Shown in pieces: positions 38,023-50,103 of a stretch of DNA of 64,000 bases (position 1 is its first letter; each line of letters opens with the position of its first letter). The notes under the pieces were generated by a model, which worked only from the letters and a program-made list of their open reading frames with translations, had not been told where the DNA came from and did no database searches. The translations under genes were made by a program, and so were the position numbers. The DNA lies in assembly GCA_025331445.1 (NCBI GenBank), contig JAIWNE010000005.1:1-64000 (forward strand), in the 5' to 3' direction. The DNA comes from Blakeslea trispora (taxonomy: Eukaryota > Mucoromycota > Mucoromycetes > Mucorales > Choanephoraceae).

Positions 38023-40875
38023 AAGAGTAAATGAGAGGTTCACTATCAATTATCGTTGCACCCTCTTTACTATATTGTTTAAGCATCTTACTGACCATAA
38101 TGCAATTACTGAGAGAGAAAAAGGACTGAGAGTAGCACATACTATCAAGTAAGAAGAATAAGCCTTGACTATGCAAACATGTATGAGATCAGTAGAGTGC
38201 TTCTCAAACAAAAGCACACCTTGTTAAAGCACTACTATATGAGAGAGATAAAGGCTGGAATATATGCATGAATCTTGAGGATGGATCATGAAGCAATCGA
38301 CAAGCATAATAGAGTGTGTAGAGGATGTTCATCATTCCATCCAAGTCAGGTAGAGATTAGGTTTGATCAAGCAGTAGATTTAGATAGGTTTGATCACATA
38401 AGAGTAACAGTAATCGAGCAACCTAGTGTCAGTCAGTAGAATGCTTATTGAATGTAGGCATAATTTACTGAATTGATTGAACTCTTATTCATTCAACAAA
38501 ATTAAGTGATCAAGAAATGCATCTTTAGCGAGCAAAAAGAAAAAAGTAAAAAAAAAGAAAAGTAAGATTTTATAACAAGTGTTTATTTATTGGATTTATA
38601 ACAACATAATGTAGAAGTCTATTAGCCAGTTTATTACAACTGTTTCCAAGGGTAACCAATCGTGGAGGTTGACTTCAATCTACCCTCTTCTCTAGCTCAC
38701 GGTGCGAGATACCGCCTGAGTGACCTCGTAAGGTAAAACAGGGGAAGACCATACCAACGTCCTACTGAGGATCCCTAGGGGTTGACGACAAGCAATGAGA
38801 GCAAAGGTAACCAATACCCTCAAAGTGTCGCATATGTCAAAGACTCGAAAGGAAAAAGAGTGTCATATTTCGTATGAAGAAAACATAACTTGTATGCTAG
38901 GGGTACCCACCCTCCCCGCTCTTCATCTTCCATAAGCACTCCCCGAATTGCTTCTAATATCCACGTCTGAACCTGCCTAGTAAAGAACCATAGCTCAAAG
39001 AACCACAGCTCTCACTTGACTAGGGTAGCCAGCATACGTCCAGGCATCACCCTCTCTCTCTCCCTCTAACTCTCTCTCTAACGAAAAAGAAAGAAAGAAA
39101 GAAAAAAAGTGAAGCTGTCACATCCTGAGTGAGAGTATCCTCCCCTTTAACTCCAACTCCTAGCTCTCTTATTCTCTACTGCTCCCTCACTGAAGGGGAC
39201 TAAAAAGCAAAAGAATAGTCATGCGAGAAGGGAGAAAGAGATCAGCAAAAGAGAAAGTCCAACACTGCTACGAAATCAGGAGGGCACCCTTTCAAACATA
39301 ACAGCAGCCAACGCGTCTATCGAAAAGATGTCATTCACGCCGGTCTCTCTTGCAACTGTGCATTACTGAAGAAACAGTAACGAGCTGCCTCAGTCTGTGC
39401 GATAGCAAGAATCACCTTGCCCTTGAAGAGAAAAAAAGAGAAAAAAAAATAGGGCGGATTTTTTTTTTTTTTCCTCTATATGAAAATTGCCTTCTCCTCC
39501 CTATTTTCTCAAAACCAATCATAATGATAAGCACAATGATGACGTAGCACATCACTCAACATGTATTTTTGGCTTCTTTCTTTTTTTTTCTCTCTCTCTC
39601 TATCTTTCTTTGTATAACTGATACAATAGAGAGTAAAAGGGAATTGACAATATGAAGGAGCTTGCTTTATTATGCAGCTAATGGCTTTGGATAGAGAGCT
39701 CCTCTACAATTGCAGTAACACATAGCCAACACCGAAATCATGAAATTATGCGGAGCAAGAAAGGAAAAGAAAAAAAAAAAGAGGTACTTCTAGCCGAGAC
39801 CTCGTTATGTTCAAAAATGAATCAAAGCATGATTAGAATGAACAACTTAAACTAAGCAAATTCATTCAGTCAGTTAGTCAGTCAGTAATACCTGTCACTA
39901 CAATAACCAAGTGTTTATGAGAAGATAACAGTGAGATACGTTCAATTTCAAAGACTTGTCTGGTGGCTTATCCGCCAAATCTAAAGCATCAAATAGATGC
40001 TGATACCCCTTTAAGCCAGTTGTAAGAAAGAAAGAAGAATCAGTGCTGTATAATAACATTTGAACGAAAGGGTTACATCTCGTTGATTTACTCTGAGAAA
40101 AAAGAAAGAAAGATGAATTGTTGTCTCCAATGAAGATCTGGATCCAAGCACTGTGTAACTTTGTTTTCTTGTTCTTTTTTTTATGTTTGGGCTCTGAGAT
40201 AGCTGTCAAGATGGTTTTTTCTCTTGAGAGAAAGACATATGCTGTACTTTTGGAATTGGAAGCACCAAGGATTTACTTGTCTGATTGTGAGGATTGGCTG
40301 TGTTTGATTTACAGGGTTGAGATACTATTGTTGTATACTAGTGTTCCCTTTATATTGACATTCTGCACTATAAGCAACGGTTTATAAAAATGCTGTATAT
40401 CCCTATTAGAGAGGCTGTTATGTGGTATTTATTTCTGGTTATTATTGTTATTGATGCGAACTTTTCAATATGCTTGTGTTTCTGATTTTAAAGTGTATTT
40501 TGTTTGGCTCCAAAAATATCAGAATTCTGTCTCATTGTCTTCATTTGGCTGTCAAGCATTCTCTAAGCAAGTTATACATGGCATTAAAGCCAAAGACTTT
40601 CTTAAGACTCAATCCTCACACAAAGAACAGAATTTGATTATCTCAACCATTGATTTCCTTTTTTTTTTTTTATTTTGATTTCACATATTCCTCAGAAAAA
40701 GAGCAAAAGAAAACATACATGCAAGCCCAAGCTAATGAAGTTACAGAATATAACTTACATAGTACCAATTACTGGTACTTTGCATTTAACGGTCTCTATT
40801 ACCTGCCATTAAAGGAACGGGTGGCTTCATCTCAGTTTCCAGTGCTAGGAAGCTATGCTTAATAACCTATGTGGA

Positions 40876-40908
<33 letters not shown>

Positions 40909-41473
40909 AGCCTTTTCAACTCAGATGAGTACAAATGAAACTGCTTATTATTCTTTTGTTTAGATGACAGCAGTACTTGTTCATTCTTCACTCTTCTTCT
41001 TCTTTTCTCGAGTGTCATCTTTTAAGCTTATCTGACTTGTTGGACAAGTATCACTGCAAATTAAAGAGGAGTTTGGCTGTCACAGGAGAGTGAATGTCGG
41101 CATGAAATACACCAAACGGAAAAATTATTTGCAAAGTGAGGAACAAATGGCTTTGGTTATACTAAAAAAAAAAGATAAAAGTGAAAAATAAACAGGTTGG
41201 AGATGGCTAGTTTTGCTATTTAGGTATGGACAGGTGTATGAAGTGAGGATGAAACTGGTTACTTGTGATTTTGGAACAGCAGGCGAGAGTAGGTCGCTTA
41301 GGAAAAGACCAAAGATGTCTGGACGTCGGTGGGATGACAGTAGTAACAGTGATCAAAGTGCTTGTGAAAGAAGAAAAGGAAAAGACAGATGGATCCTGTC
41401 GCACATTCTTTGAGCAAAGAAGAAAAGGGATGGGAGATGGAGAGATGGAGGTGGCAGAGATGGAGGTGGCGAA

Positions 41474-41644
41474 ATTGACGTTGTTGTATGAATCTAAAAT
41501 AGTGGATACTTAGGTATCCTATGCGTATACCTCTTTCCACGGATCAAAATGCGCACCATAAAGGTCTTTTGTGTTCTGGTGAGGTTATGTTTATTGATAT
41601 GGATCAATCAAACAGAAAAGCACATATTCTTCATACAAACCTCA
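41474..41644. other. 171-bp spacer at the centre of a 3.6-kb-arm palindrome
   Basis: To the left, 37,880-41,473 runs forward; to the right, 41,645-45,216 is its reverse complement. The spacer is ordinary forward unit sequence up to about 41,637. Then AACCTCATTCGCC begins the inverted arm at a point some 165 bp back in the unit. The strand switch with a short skip is what template switching or fold-back joining would give. Confidence 0.8.
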
Positions 41645-44600
41645 TTCGCCACCTCCATCTCTGCCACCTCCATCTCCATCTCCACCTTTTCTTCTTTGCT
41701 CAAAGAATGTAGCGACAGGATCCATCTGTCTTTTCCTTTTCTTCTTTCACAAGCACTTTGATCACTGTTACTACTGTCATCCCACTCGACGTCTCAGACA
41801 TCTTTGGTCTTTTCCTAAGCAGACCTACTCTCGCCTGCTGTTCCAAATCACAAGTAACCAGTTTCATCCTCACTTCATACACCTGTCCATACCTAAATAG
41901 CAAAACTAGCCATCTCCAACCTGTTTATTTTTCACTTTATCTTTTTTTTTTAGTATAACCAAAGCCATTTGTTCCTCACTTTGCAAATAATTTTTCCGTT
42001 TGGTGTATTTCATGCCGACATTCACTCTCCTGTGACAGCCAAACTCCTCTTTAATTTGCAGTGATACTTGTCCAACAAGTCAGATAAGCTTAAAAGATGA
42101 CACTCGAGAAAAGAAGAAGAAGAGTGAAGAATGAACAAGTACTGCTGTCATCTAAACAAAAGAATAATAAGCAGTTTCATTTGTACTCATCTGAGTTGAA
42201 AAGGCTATACATATATATATATATATATATATAATTCCACATAGGTTATTAAGCATAGCTTCCTAGCACTGGAAACTGAGATGAAGCCACCCGTTCCTTT
42301 AATGGCAGGTAATAGAGACCGTTAAATGCAAAGTACCAGTAATTGGTACTATGTAAGTTATATTCTGTAACTTCATTAGCTTGGGCTTGCATGTATGTTT
42401 TCTTTTGCTCTTTTTCTGAGGAATATGTGAAATCAAAATAAAAAAAAAAAAAGGAAATCAATGGTTGAGATAATCAAATTCTGTTCTTTGTGTGAGGATT
42501 GAGTCTTAAGAAAGTCTTTGGCTTTAATGCCATGTATAACTTGCTTAGAGAATGCTTGACAGCCAAATGAAGACAATGAGACAGAATTCTGATATTTTTG
42601 GAGCCAAACAAAATACACTTTAAAATCAGAAACACAAGCATATTGAAAAGTTCGCATCAATAACAATAATAACCAGAAATAAATACCACATAACAGCCTC
42701 TCTAATAGGGATATACAGCATTTTTATAAACCGTTGCTTATAGTGCAGAATGTCAATATAAAGGGAACACTAGTATACAACAATAGTATCTCAACCCTGT
42801 AAATCAAACACAGCCAATCCTCACAATCAGACAAGTAAATCCTTGGTGCTTCCAATTCCAAAAGTACAGCATATGTCTTTCTCTCAAGAGAAAAAACCAT
42901 CTTGACAGCTATCTCAGAGCCCAAACATAAAAAAAAAGAACAAGAAAACAAAGTTACACAGTGCTTGGATCCAGATCTTCATTGGAGACAACAATTCATC
43001 TTTCTTTCTTTTTTCTCAGAGTAAATCAAACGAGATGTAACCCTTTCGTTCAAATGTTATTATACAGCACTGATTCTTCTTTCTTTCTTACAACTGGCTT
43101 AAAGGGGTATCAGCATCTATTTGATGCTTTAGATTTGGCGGATAAGCCACCAGACAAGTCTTTGAAATTGAACGTATCTCACTGTTATCTTCTCATAAAC
43201 ACTTGGTTATTGTAGTGACAGGTATTACTGACTGACTAACTGACTGAATGAATTTGCTTAGTTTAAGTTGTTCATTCTAATCATGCTTTGATTCATTTTT
43301 GAACATAACGAGGTCTCGGCTAGAAGTACCTCTTTTTTTTTTTCTTTTCCTTTCTTGCTCCGCATAATTTCATGATTTCGGTGTTGGCTATGTGTTACTG
43401 CAATTGTAGAGGAGTCTCTATCCAAAGCCATTAGCTGCATAATAAAGCAAGCTCCTTCATATTGTCAATTCCCTTTTACTCTCTATTGTATCAGTTATAC
43501 AAAGAAAGATAGAGAGAGAGAGAAAAAAAAAGAAAGAAGCCAAAAATACATGTTGAGTGATGTGCTACGTCATCATTGTGCTTATCATTATGATTGGTTT
43601 TGAGAAAATAGGGAGGAGAAGGCAATTTTCATATAGAGGAAAAAAAAAAAAAATCCGCCCTATTTTTTTTCTCTTTTTTCTCTTCAAGGGCAAGGTGATT
43701 CTTGCTATCGCACAGACTGAGGCAGCTCGTTACTGTTTCTTCAGTAATGCACAGTTGCAAGAGAGACCGGCGTGAATGACATCTTTTCGATAGACGCGTT
43801 GGCTGCTGTTATGTTTGAAAGGGTGCCCTCCTGATTTCGTAGCAGTGTTGGACTTTCTCTTTTGCTGATCTCTTTCTCCCTTCTCGCATGACTATTCTTT
43901 TGCTTTTTAGTCCCCTTCAGTGAGGGAGCAGTAGAGAATAAGAGAGCTAGGAGTTGGAGTTAAAGGGGAGGATACTCTCACTCAGGATGTGACAGCTTCA
44001 CTTTTTTTCTTTCTTTCTTTCTTTTTCGTTAGAGAGAGTTAGAGGGAGAGAGAGAGGGTGATGCCTGGACGTATGCTGGCTACCCTAGTCAAGTGAGAGC
44101 TGTGGTTCTTTGAGCTATGGTTCTTTACTAGGCAGGTTCAGACGTGGATATTAGAAGCAATTCGGGGAGTGCTTATGGAAGATGAAGAGCGGGGAGGGTG
44201 GGTACCCCTAGCATACAAGTTATGTTTTCTTCATACGAAATATGACACTCTTTTTCCTTTCGAGTCTTTGACATATGCGACACTTTGAGGGTATTGGTTA
44301 CCTTTGCTCTCATTGCTTGTCGTCAACCCCTAGGGATCCTCAGTAGGACGTTGGTATGGTCTTCCCCTGTTTTACCTTACGAGGTCACTCAGGCGGTATC
44401 TCGCACCGTGAGCTAGAGAAGAGGGTAGATTGAAGTCAACCTCCACGATTGGTTACCCTTGGAAACAGTTGTAATAAACTGGCTAATAGACTTCTAACAT
44501 TATGTTGTTATAAATCCAATAAATAAACACTTGTTATAAAATCTTACTTTTCTTTTTTTTTACTTTTTTTTCTTTTTGCTCGCTAAAGATGCATTTCTTG

Positions 44601-45216
44601 ATCACTTAATTTTGTTGAATGAATAAGAGTTCAATCAATTCAGTAAATTATGCCTACATTCAATAAGCATTCTACTGACTGACACTAGGTTGCTCGATTA
44701 CTGTTACTCTTATGTGATCAAACCTATCTAAATCTACTGCTTGATCAAACCTAATCTCTACCTGACTTGGATGGAATGATGAACATCCTCTACACACTCT
44801 ATTATGCTTGTCGATTGCTTCATGATCCATCCTCAAGATTCATGCATATATTTCCAGCCCTTTATCTCTCTCATATAGTAGTGCTTTAACAAGGTGTGCT
44901 TTTGTTTGAGAAGCACTCTACTGATCTCATACATGTTTGCATAGTCAAGGCTTATTCTTCTTACTTGATAGTATGTGCTACTCTCAGTCCTTTTTCTCTC
45001 TCAGTAATTGCATTATGGTCAGTAAGATGCTTAAACAACATAGTAAAGAGGGTGCAACGATAATTGATAGTGAACCTCTCATTTACTCTTACTCACTCAA
45101 TCACTCACTCACTCACTCTCACAGAAGGAAGATGGATCTTTCATTACTTTACATGCTTCTCTACGTGATGCATTCATTGTACTATTTCGGATAGGCAAGA
45201 ATGGTTGAATCAAAGT
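41645..45216 (-). repeat. Inverted satellite arm
   Basis: Reverse complement of roughly 37,880-41,473, containing the TA tract, short-frame block, GC-richer block and a shortened TGAG tract. It lacks the 2.76-kb module. Small differences from unit 4 show the two arms are not exact mirrors; for example it keeps CGTTTGATTTACTC where unit 4 lacks one T. The match fades at GGTTGAAT (45,211), with CAAAG following after a ~10-bp gap. Confidence 0.9.
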
Positions 45217-46521
45217 ATGTCATATCTGCTTTACATGCTCTTTCGTCCCCTCTCATAGACTCAGATTAATCTGTATTCATTGCAACATGTACAATACTAT
45301 GATAGCCCTTTGTTGCTCTCATAGTACGTTTGATCACGGAATTGTATCCATATCCGTATCCGTATCCGGCATATTCACCGGGGCTGCAACCACATGCTGT
45401 CAAACTACTTGAACAAAAGCCTTCCTCATCACTTGGCTGTGCTGCATCTTCCTCAAATGTTCCTCAAATGTTCCTCATATGCTCCTCACACTGCTATATT
45501 TGCCACGCTGTTTCCGATCCTCGTCATTCTCCTCCACCGCATTTCATAGATAATTGTACATCGATATAAGGTAACGCAGACAGAGTTCAATACAAGTCAA
45601 GAGCATATGATTGAATGTGCTATACTATGGTGCTATGTTGATCATCGACGAATTGGCAGATAATTTTATATTGAGATGATACGGCCATCCTTTGGACCAT
45701 CCTTTGGACCATCCTTTGGACCATCTATCAACTTCCTCTCTTTCTCCATCGTGCAATGCAATACAACAGAATACTGTATCGCTCGTTGTACCGGCTATCT
45801 CTATCTTCTTTTTCGTCTTCTTCTTCTTCTTTTTCCTCTGCTCTTTCTCCACTTGCTTCTTGAGCAACCTCGATCCAATCCTTCATTCTGCAGCTTGACC
45901 CTCGACTCTCTGAGGCTGTATGCTTGCTGACTGAACACGCTATTCCTGCTATTGAGAGTCTGTCTATCTTCCGTGTCTATCTTCCGTGTCTATCTTCCAT
46001 GTCTGCCTTCCGTGTCTAAGCCTCCAATCAACACTCAGGCTTACCAGCTAAAAGTAGATGTTGCACCGGCTAAAAGAAGGAAGGAAAGAAAGAAGAAAAA
46101 AAAGGGGCCGTGGAATAGATTGCAACCGATACCTTGGTGATTGAACAACAACAACAACAGCCAAAATATAAAGCATGCTTGTAAGTACCTTTATTTCGAG
46201 TCACTGTCTAAACGATAAACCAAACAAAGCAAAATGCAATAAAAAGCATAGCTCTCTTTCCATTCAATCACTCTGCGTCTGTCAATACAAGTTACCGGTT
46301 CTTTCCTCTCTCTCTCTCTCTCTTTTCTTTTGGCACTAATCAGTTGTTCTACGCGTTCTTATTTTGCATCTCGGTATATTTCAACAGTGATAGTGTTGGT
46401 GATAATAGTCGGCACTGACAACGATGAATTTCAATAAATACAATGAAATAAAAAATAAATCTAAAAAAAAATAATAAAAATCCAAAATCTCTTGAATCGG
46501 GTTCGCTGTTTAAAATCCTTG
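45217..46521. other. Single-copy spacer with short tandem repeats
   Basis: No supported gene. It holds small tandem motifs: TATCCG around 45,345-45,370, CCTCAAATGTT around 45,450-45,475, CCATCCTTTGGA four times at about 45,685-45,725, and TCTATCTTCCGTG around 45,960-46,015. Frames crossing these are short and repetitive. Confidence 0.6.
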
Positions 46522-46530
46522 GTTCCCCTT
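46522..46530. repeat. Left 9-bp target-site duplication of the MULE
   Basis: GTTCCCCTT, identical to the word at 50,155-50,163. The neighbouring bases differ on the two sides, which fixes the length at nine. Confidence 0.85.
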
Positions 46531-46580
46531 GAGGGCAGATAAAACCTGTGTACTGAAACCTGTGTACCCGGAGTTTAAAT
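46531..46580. repeat. Left terminal inverted repeat of the MULE
   Basis: About 50 bp, including a doubled AAACCTGTGTAC and ending GAGTTTAAAT. Its partner is at 50,104-50,154. Confidence 0.85.
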
Positions 46581-46778
46581 TTTAAGAATAGTAAAACCTG
46601 TCACTAGACTTTGGCAGGAGCATTTTACACTTTTTGATGATGATAGGTTGTAAACAGCATTTAAAGGAATGCTCATACCTCTGTTGTTTCTACTTTACTC
46701 AGCAGACTACGTTGTTTGCTCAAGTTCTGGATATTAAAGATTTTATTTAAAAAAAGAATTAAGAGAAAACAAGCAAAT

Positions 46779-49700
46779 TCAATGCTTCAACTTATAACAA
46801 ACAAACATCGTATTTCTTGCAACTTGAAGTTGCTTTGGACATTCGGTAATGTCTTTCAAGTCACTAATAAGCTTGGCTGAGTAGCTCAAGTTATCTAGCT
46901 TGTACAGCGATGATTTGTGGCTCTCGGTTTGTACTTTTCCAATAGTAAAGTAATGCACGCCTGAAGTATGTGTAGAGTATACTCTTGAATGCAAGCTATA
47001 CTCCGGCTTTGCTTTGCCTTCACTGACAGGAACGTCTACAGCAAAGGTTTCAGGAAAGTAAACCTGACAGTCTTCTTCTTTCAGTTCACTGAATTCATTA
47101 ATAAACTTTGGATCCAGGTTTGTTGGATCCATGATCAAGAGGAATTCAGGAAGAGCCTCTTGAAGGATTAAACCGCTTTTAAAAGCGCACTGCTTTCCAC
47201 AACTGTTGCATCCAGATGACTCTCTTGTTTTGTAGAGTAGCTCTCTGCGGTACACCTCTTCAAACTGTATCTTCAGCTCACCCATCTTCTTCTTCTTGGC
47301 TTCTTGGTCTTTTATTTGCCTTGCAGCAAAATACTGTTTCATTGTGGGATAATTCCCCTTGATGAAAGGCAAAGCATCGGGAATTATTTGCTTCATTCGC
47401 AACTCTTCTTTTTGCTCCAAGCACATGTTGAACTCGTAGTGCGGGTACACACAGAACAGAGAACGCAAACGAGAAGAGGTGTTACTCAAGAACCAATGGA
47501 AGCAAGAGTACACACAGTTCCAATCTCCCTTCACAAATTCCGTGCTTTCTTTCCAAACAAATTCTCGAACAAGTTGGCTTCCAGCCACCACATCACCATC
47601 TACATACTTGTAAAAGGCCTCAAAGAGCACCTTGTCAAAAGCATTGCATTCATCATACAGCGAGGAGAAAAGCTGTTTCACATAAGGCAAAACACAACGA
47701 AATAACATTTCAAAGGGGGCGTCTATATAGCAAGAATTGCTTTCGTTACTGTTAAGTCTAGCAGTATTAATGAAAGTAGGCTCTTCAACAACAACAAGCT
47801 TGACAAAATCCATTTTTGATCGATCGATTGCATCTTCAGAGCTTGGGATATCATCGCCGCTATTACATAAATCAATACAATTGTGCTCGTCAAAAGAGTT
47901 GATTGTGCTGCTTTGAAATGCTGCCTCCTTGTCTTCGATGATCTCTTCTGACTTTCTACACAACAATACGCTTCCTTCAACCAAAGTAACCTCTGTTTTG
48001 TTGACAGAGAGCTGCGAAAACAAGTGTGTACAATCTTCATTGTCATGATTGGACAAGAGACAATCAACAACATCAGGGATTTCTTCACCCTTGTTGAGGA
48101 AGCTCCTTCTTATATCGTCGATATCCTCTTGATTTTCGTGATTACGAGCGCTGATGTTGATGACAGTGAGATCTACAACTGCATCATAGATCAAGTCTCT
48201 TTCATCACTGATCCCAAAAAGATCTTCTGTCTCAAACTCTTCTTCGCTTTCAACAACTTCTTCAGTCAAACTTGACAGCTTTCTCTTTTGGCTATCCTCA
48301 TCAATCGAACAAAAGTAACGTTCTTCTTTTTCTTCTTCCTTCTTCTTATTCTTGTTAATTGCAGAATCAGTTCTGCCAAAGAGTGCTTCAGAGGTGTCAG
48401 GAGCACGACTGTCGCTTTCTCTATAGAAATGCACGAGTCGCTTGCTCTTTCTATGACACTTCTTGTTACCGTAGCGAGGAGCAATTCCATCGTCATAGTA
48501 ACTTGCAAGCAAGTTCAAATCACCCTTTGCAAACTGCAAAATATGTCTTAATGACACGGATAAGCTGAGCTTCTCATTCATAGTACGATAAAGTGCACTA
48601 TGATATGCTTCAACCGAGTTTGACGTTCTTGTAGGATGAGAGGCGAGAGATTCCTTCATCAAAGACTGGCATTTGAAGATTGTGCTGCTAACAGCGTATC
48701 TCATCCACCATCTTAACCATCTACGGCAGTTGGGAAACTTGCTGTGGATCAAGCCAATTGTCTCCAAAAAGGTTGATTGAGCTTCTGCTGTCCTCATTTT
48801 GTATGTAAGAGCAAGAAACTCATTCTTTAAGTGGGGAGGCACAGCTGAATGGTTCTTCACTACTCTTTGAACGCTCTGCATCCAATGCATGTAGCACCCT
48901 TTCAAATGGCTAATGCCTTCATTGATTTGATCGGGAGAGCCGCTGCCATTAGCACTATTGTTGTAATAGTAGTTAAACGCATGCAGAAATCCTAATCGTT
49001 GTGCAGCAGAATAATCCATGATCATTCCAAGGAAGCGATTTTTTGCAACATTTATGTGCTCAAGCATTTTGATGAAGTAAGTTGCAAACGTCTTTGCTTC
49101 GAGACTGCCGATAATGGCTTGAAAAAAGACGATGCTCTTCTGCATTTGAGGTACATAAATGACAGATGAGCATAGATACTTCTTGTCATTTGCAACAGCC
49201 TTGTATGTGACATCTGTCACAATTGGTTGAGTAGCGAACGGAAGATTGTACCTTAACATGTTCAAAGCTGAAAAAGCGATCATGAAATCCTTGTCATTGG
49301 TAACTTGAGCATATGTGATATATCCTTCATACTCTTTCATAATCTTGTTCAAATCACCCAAAAAGTCTGAGCTCTTGTTAATACCTAGAGAAGCCTTGGT
49401 GGCATTCAATTGGTACTTGGCTCTATCTTGATTGCCTGGAGCAGAGCTGATTTCTTTGGCTATGCTGGCGAATTGTCCAGGAAGAGACGTAACACCAATG
49501 CTAAAGCTCTTTGGTGCCAAGAATTGATCGTTTTGCACCTTTTCGTGCAGAACTTTGTCTTCTTCTCCAGAAAGGTGAAGACGCTTGTACTTCTCATGAC
49601 TGTGTCTGCCTTGACATTTGACAATACAGCTAGTCAAGTTATCAATCTCATTAAAGATCAAAACGAATTTGACAGCAACACTGCACACTTTGTGCTTCAT

Positions 49701-50021
49701 TGTTTCTTTACAGTGCAAACATGTCTGCTTTTTGATTTTTTCTAAAGTATGGAGAGGTCTCATATCTTTATTAAAGAATGGGCAGCTTTCATTAGCACAG
49801 TAAACGCTACCAAGACATTTCTTGTAGCGAGTAGGACAGCCCTTGGTTACTTTTTTTGAGCCTCCTGTCAGGGCCCAACCGATGTCAAGATTACACTTGT
49901 CAAAAGTATCTTCCTGTCCCTTACAGGGCTCAATAACGAATGATTCGAAATGTTCGCCATTCGGGAATTGGTTCTTGAAGTAGTTCTTCTTTTGATAGTC
50001 TTTGTCTGTCAATTGGTTCAT
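46779..50021 (-). CDS. MULE transposase with GCM-like zinc finger and USP-like C-terminal domain
   Basis: A single 1,080-residue frame. Residues ~60-145 hold a Cys/His cluster (CPTRYKKC, C75-x4-C80, C101-x2-C104, and a final H140/H142) resembling the GCM/FLYWCH DNA-binding fold used by MULE transposases. Residues ~255-480 form the DDE core: D270 (IVTDVTYK), D336 (GMIMDYSAAQRLGF), C376-x2-H379 (GCYMHWMQSVQ) and E471 (TSNSVEAYHSALYR). A charged linker rich in Glu/Lys follows (~550-740). The last ~330 residues look like a ubiquitin-specific protease: Cys box SNSCYIDAPFEML (C764), a QQD-like box (CVYSCFHWFLSN), one C-x2-C-x3-C knuckle (938-945), LPEFLLIMDP, and a His box YSLHSRVYSTHTSGVHYF (H1023). 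The terminal strand is MFVCYKLKH. The domain calls come from motif reading; protease activity is inferred, not shown. Confidence 0.85.
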   Translation of the reverse strand: MNQLTDKDYQKKNYFKNQFPNGEHFESFVIEPCKGQEDTFDKCNLDIGWALTGGSKKVTKGCPTRYKKCLGSVYCANESCPFFNKDMRPLHTLEKIKKQTCLHCKETMKHKVCSVAVKFVLIFNEIDNLTSCIVKCQGRHSHEKYKRLHLSGEEDKVLHEKVQNDQFLAPKSFSIGVTSLPGQFASIAKEISSAPGNQDRAKYQLNATKASLGINKSSDFLGDLNKIMKEYEGYITYAQVTNDKDFMIAFSALNMLRYNLPFATQPIVTDVTYKAVANDKKYLCSSVIYVPQMQKSIVFFQAIIGSLEAKTFATYFIKMLEHINVAKNRFLGMIMDYSAAQRLGFLHAFNYYYNNSANGSGSPDQINEGISHLKGCYMHWMQSVQRVVKNHSAVPPHLKNEFLALTYKMRTAEAQSTFLETIGLIHSKFPNCRRWLRWWMRYAVSSTIFKCQSLMKESLASHPTRTSNSVEAYHSALYRTMNEKLSLSVSLRHILQFAKGDLNLLASYYDDGIAPRYGNKKCHRKSKRLVHFYRESDSRAPDTSEALFGRTDSAINKNKKKEEEKEERYFCSIDEDSQKRKLSSLTEEVVESEEEFETEDLFGISDERDLIYDAVVDLTVINISARNHENQEDIDDIRRSFLNKGEEIPDVVDCLLSNHDNEDCTHLFSQLSVNKTEVTLVEGSVLLCRKSEEIIEDKEAAFQSSTINSFDEHNCIDLCNSGDDIPSSEDAIDRSKMDFVKLVVVEEPTFINTARLNSNESNSCYIDAPFEMLFRCVLPYVKQLFSSLYDECNAFDKVLFEAFYKYVDGDVVAGSQLVREFVWKESTEFVKGDWNCVYSCFHWFLSNTSSRLRSLFCVYPHYEFNMCLEQKEELRMKQIIPDALPFIKGNYPTMKQYFAARQIKDQEAKKKKMGELKIQFEEVYRRELLYKTRESSGCNSCGKQCAFKSGLILQEALPEFLLIMDPTNLDPKFINEFSELKEEDCQVYFPETFAVDVPVSEGKAKPEYSLHSRVYSTHTSGVHYFTIGKVQTESHKSSLYKLDNLSYSAKLISDLKDITECPKQLQVARNTMFVCYKLKH

Positions 50022-50103
50022 AGTTAAAGTAAAAAGAGTTACAGTGCTTAAATGATAAAAAGGTGTAAAATGTAATTTGTACCTTTGTGGCTTAAGTTAC
50101 AGC

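Larger units (their letters stand above)
35053..41637 (+). repeat. Satellite unit 4 (3'-truncated at the fold-back, lacks the 2.76-kb module)
   Basis: It follows unit 3 in phase and continues to about 41,637 (CTTCATACAA), where the sequence switches strand. It lacks the 2.76-kb module, like unit 1. The last 400 bp (41,240-41,640) differ from other copies by many small indels. Confidence 0.9.
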
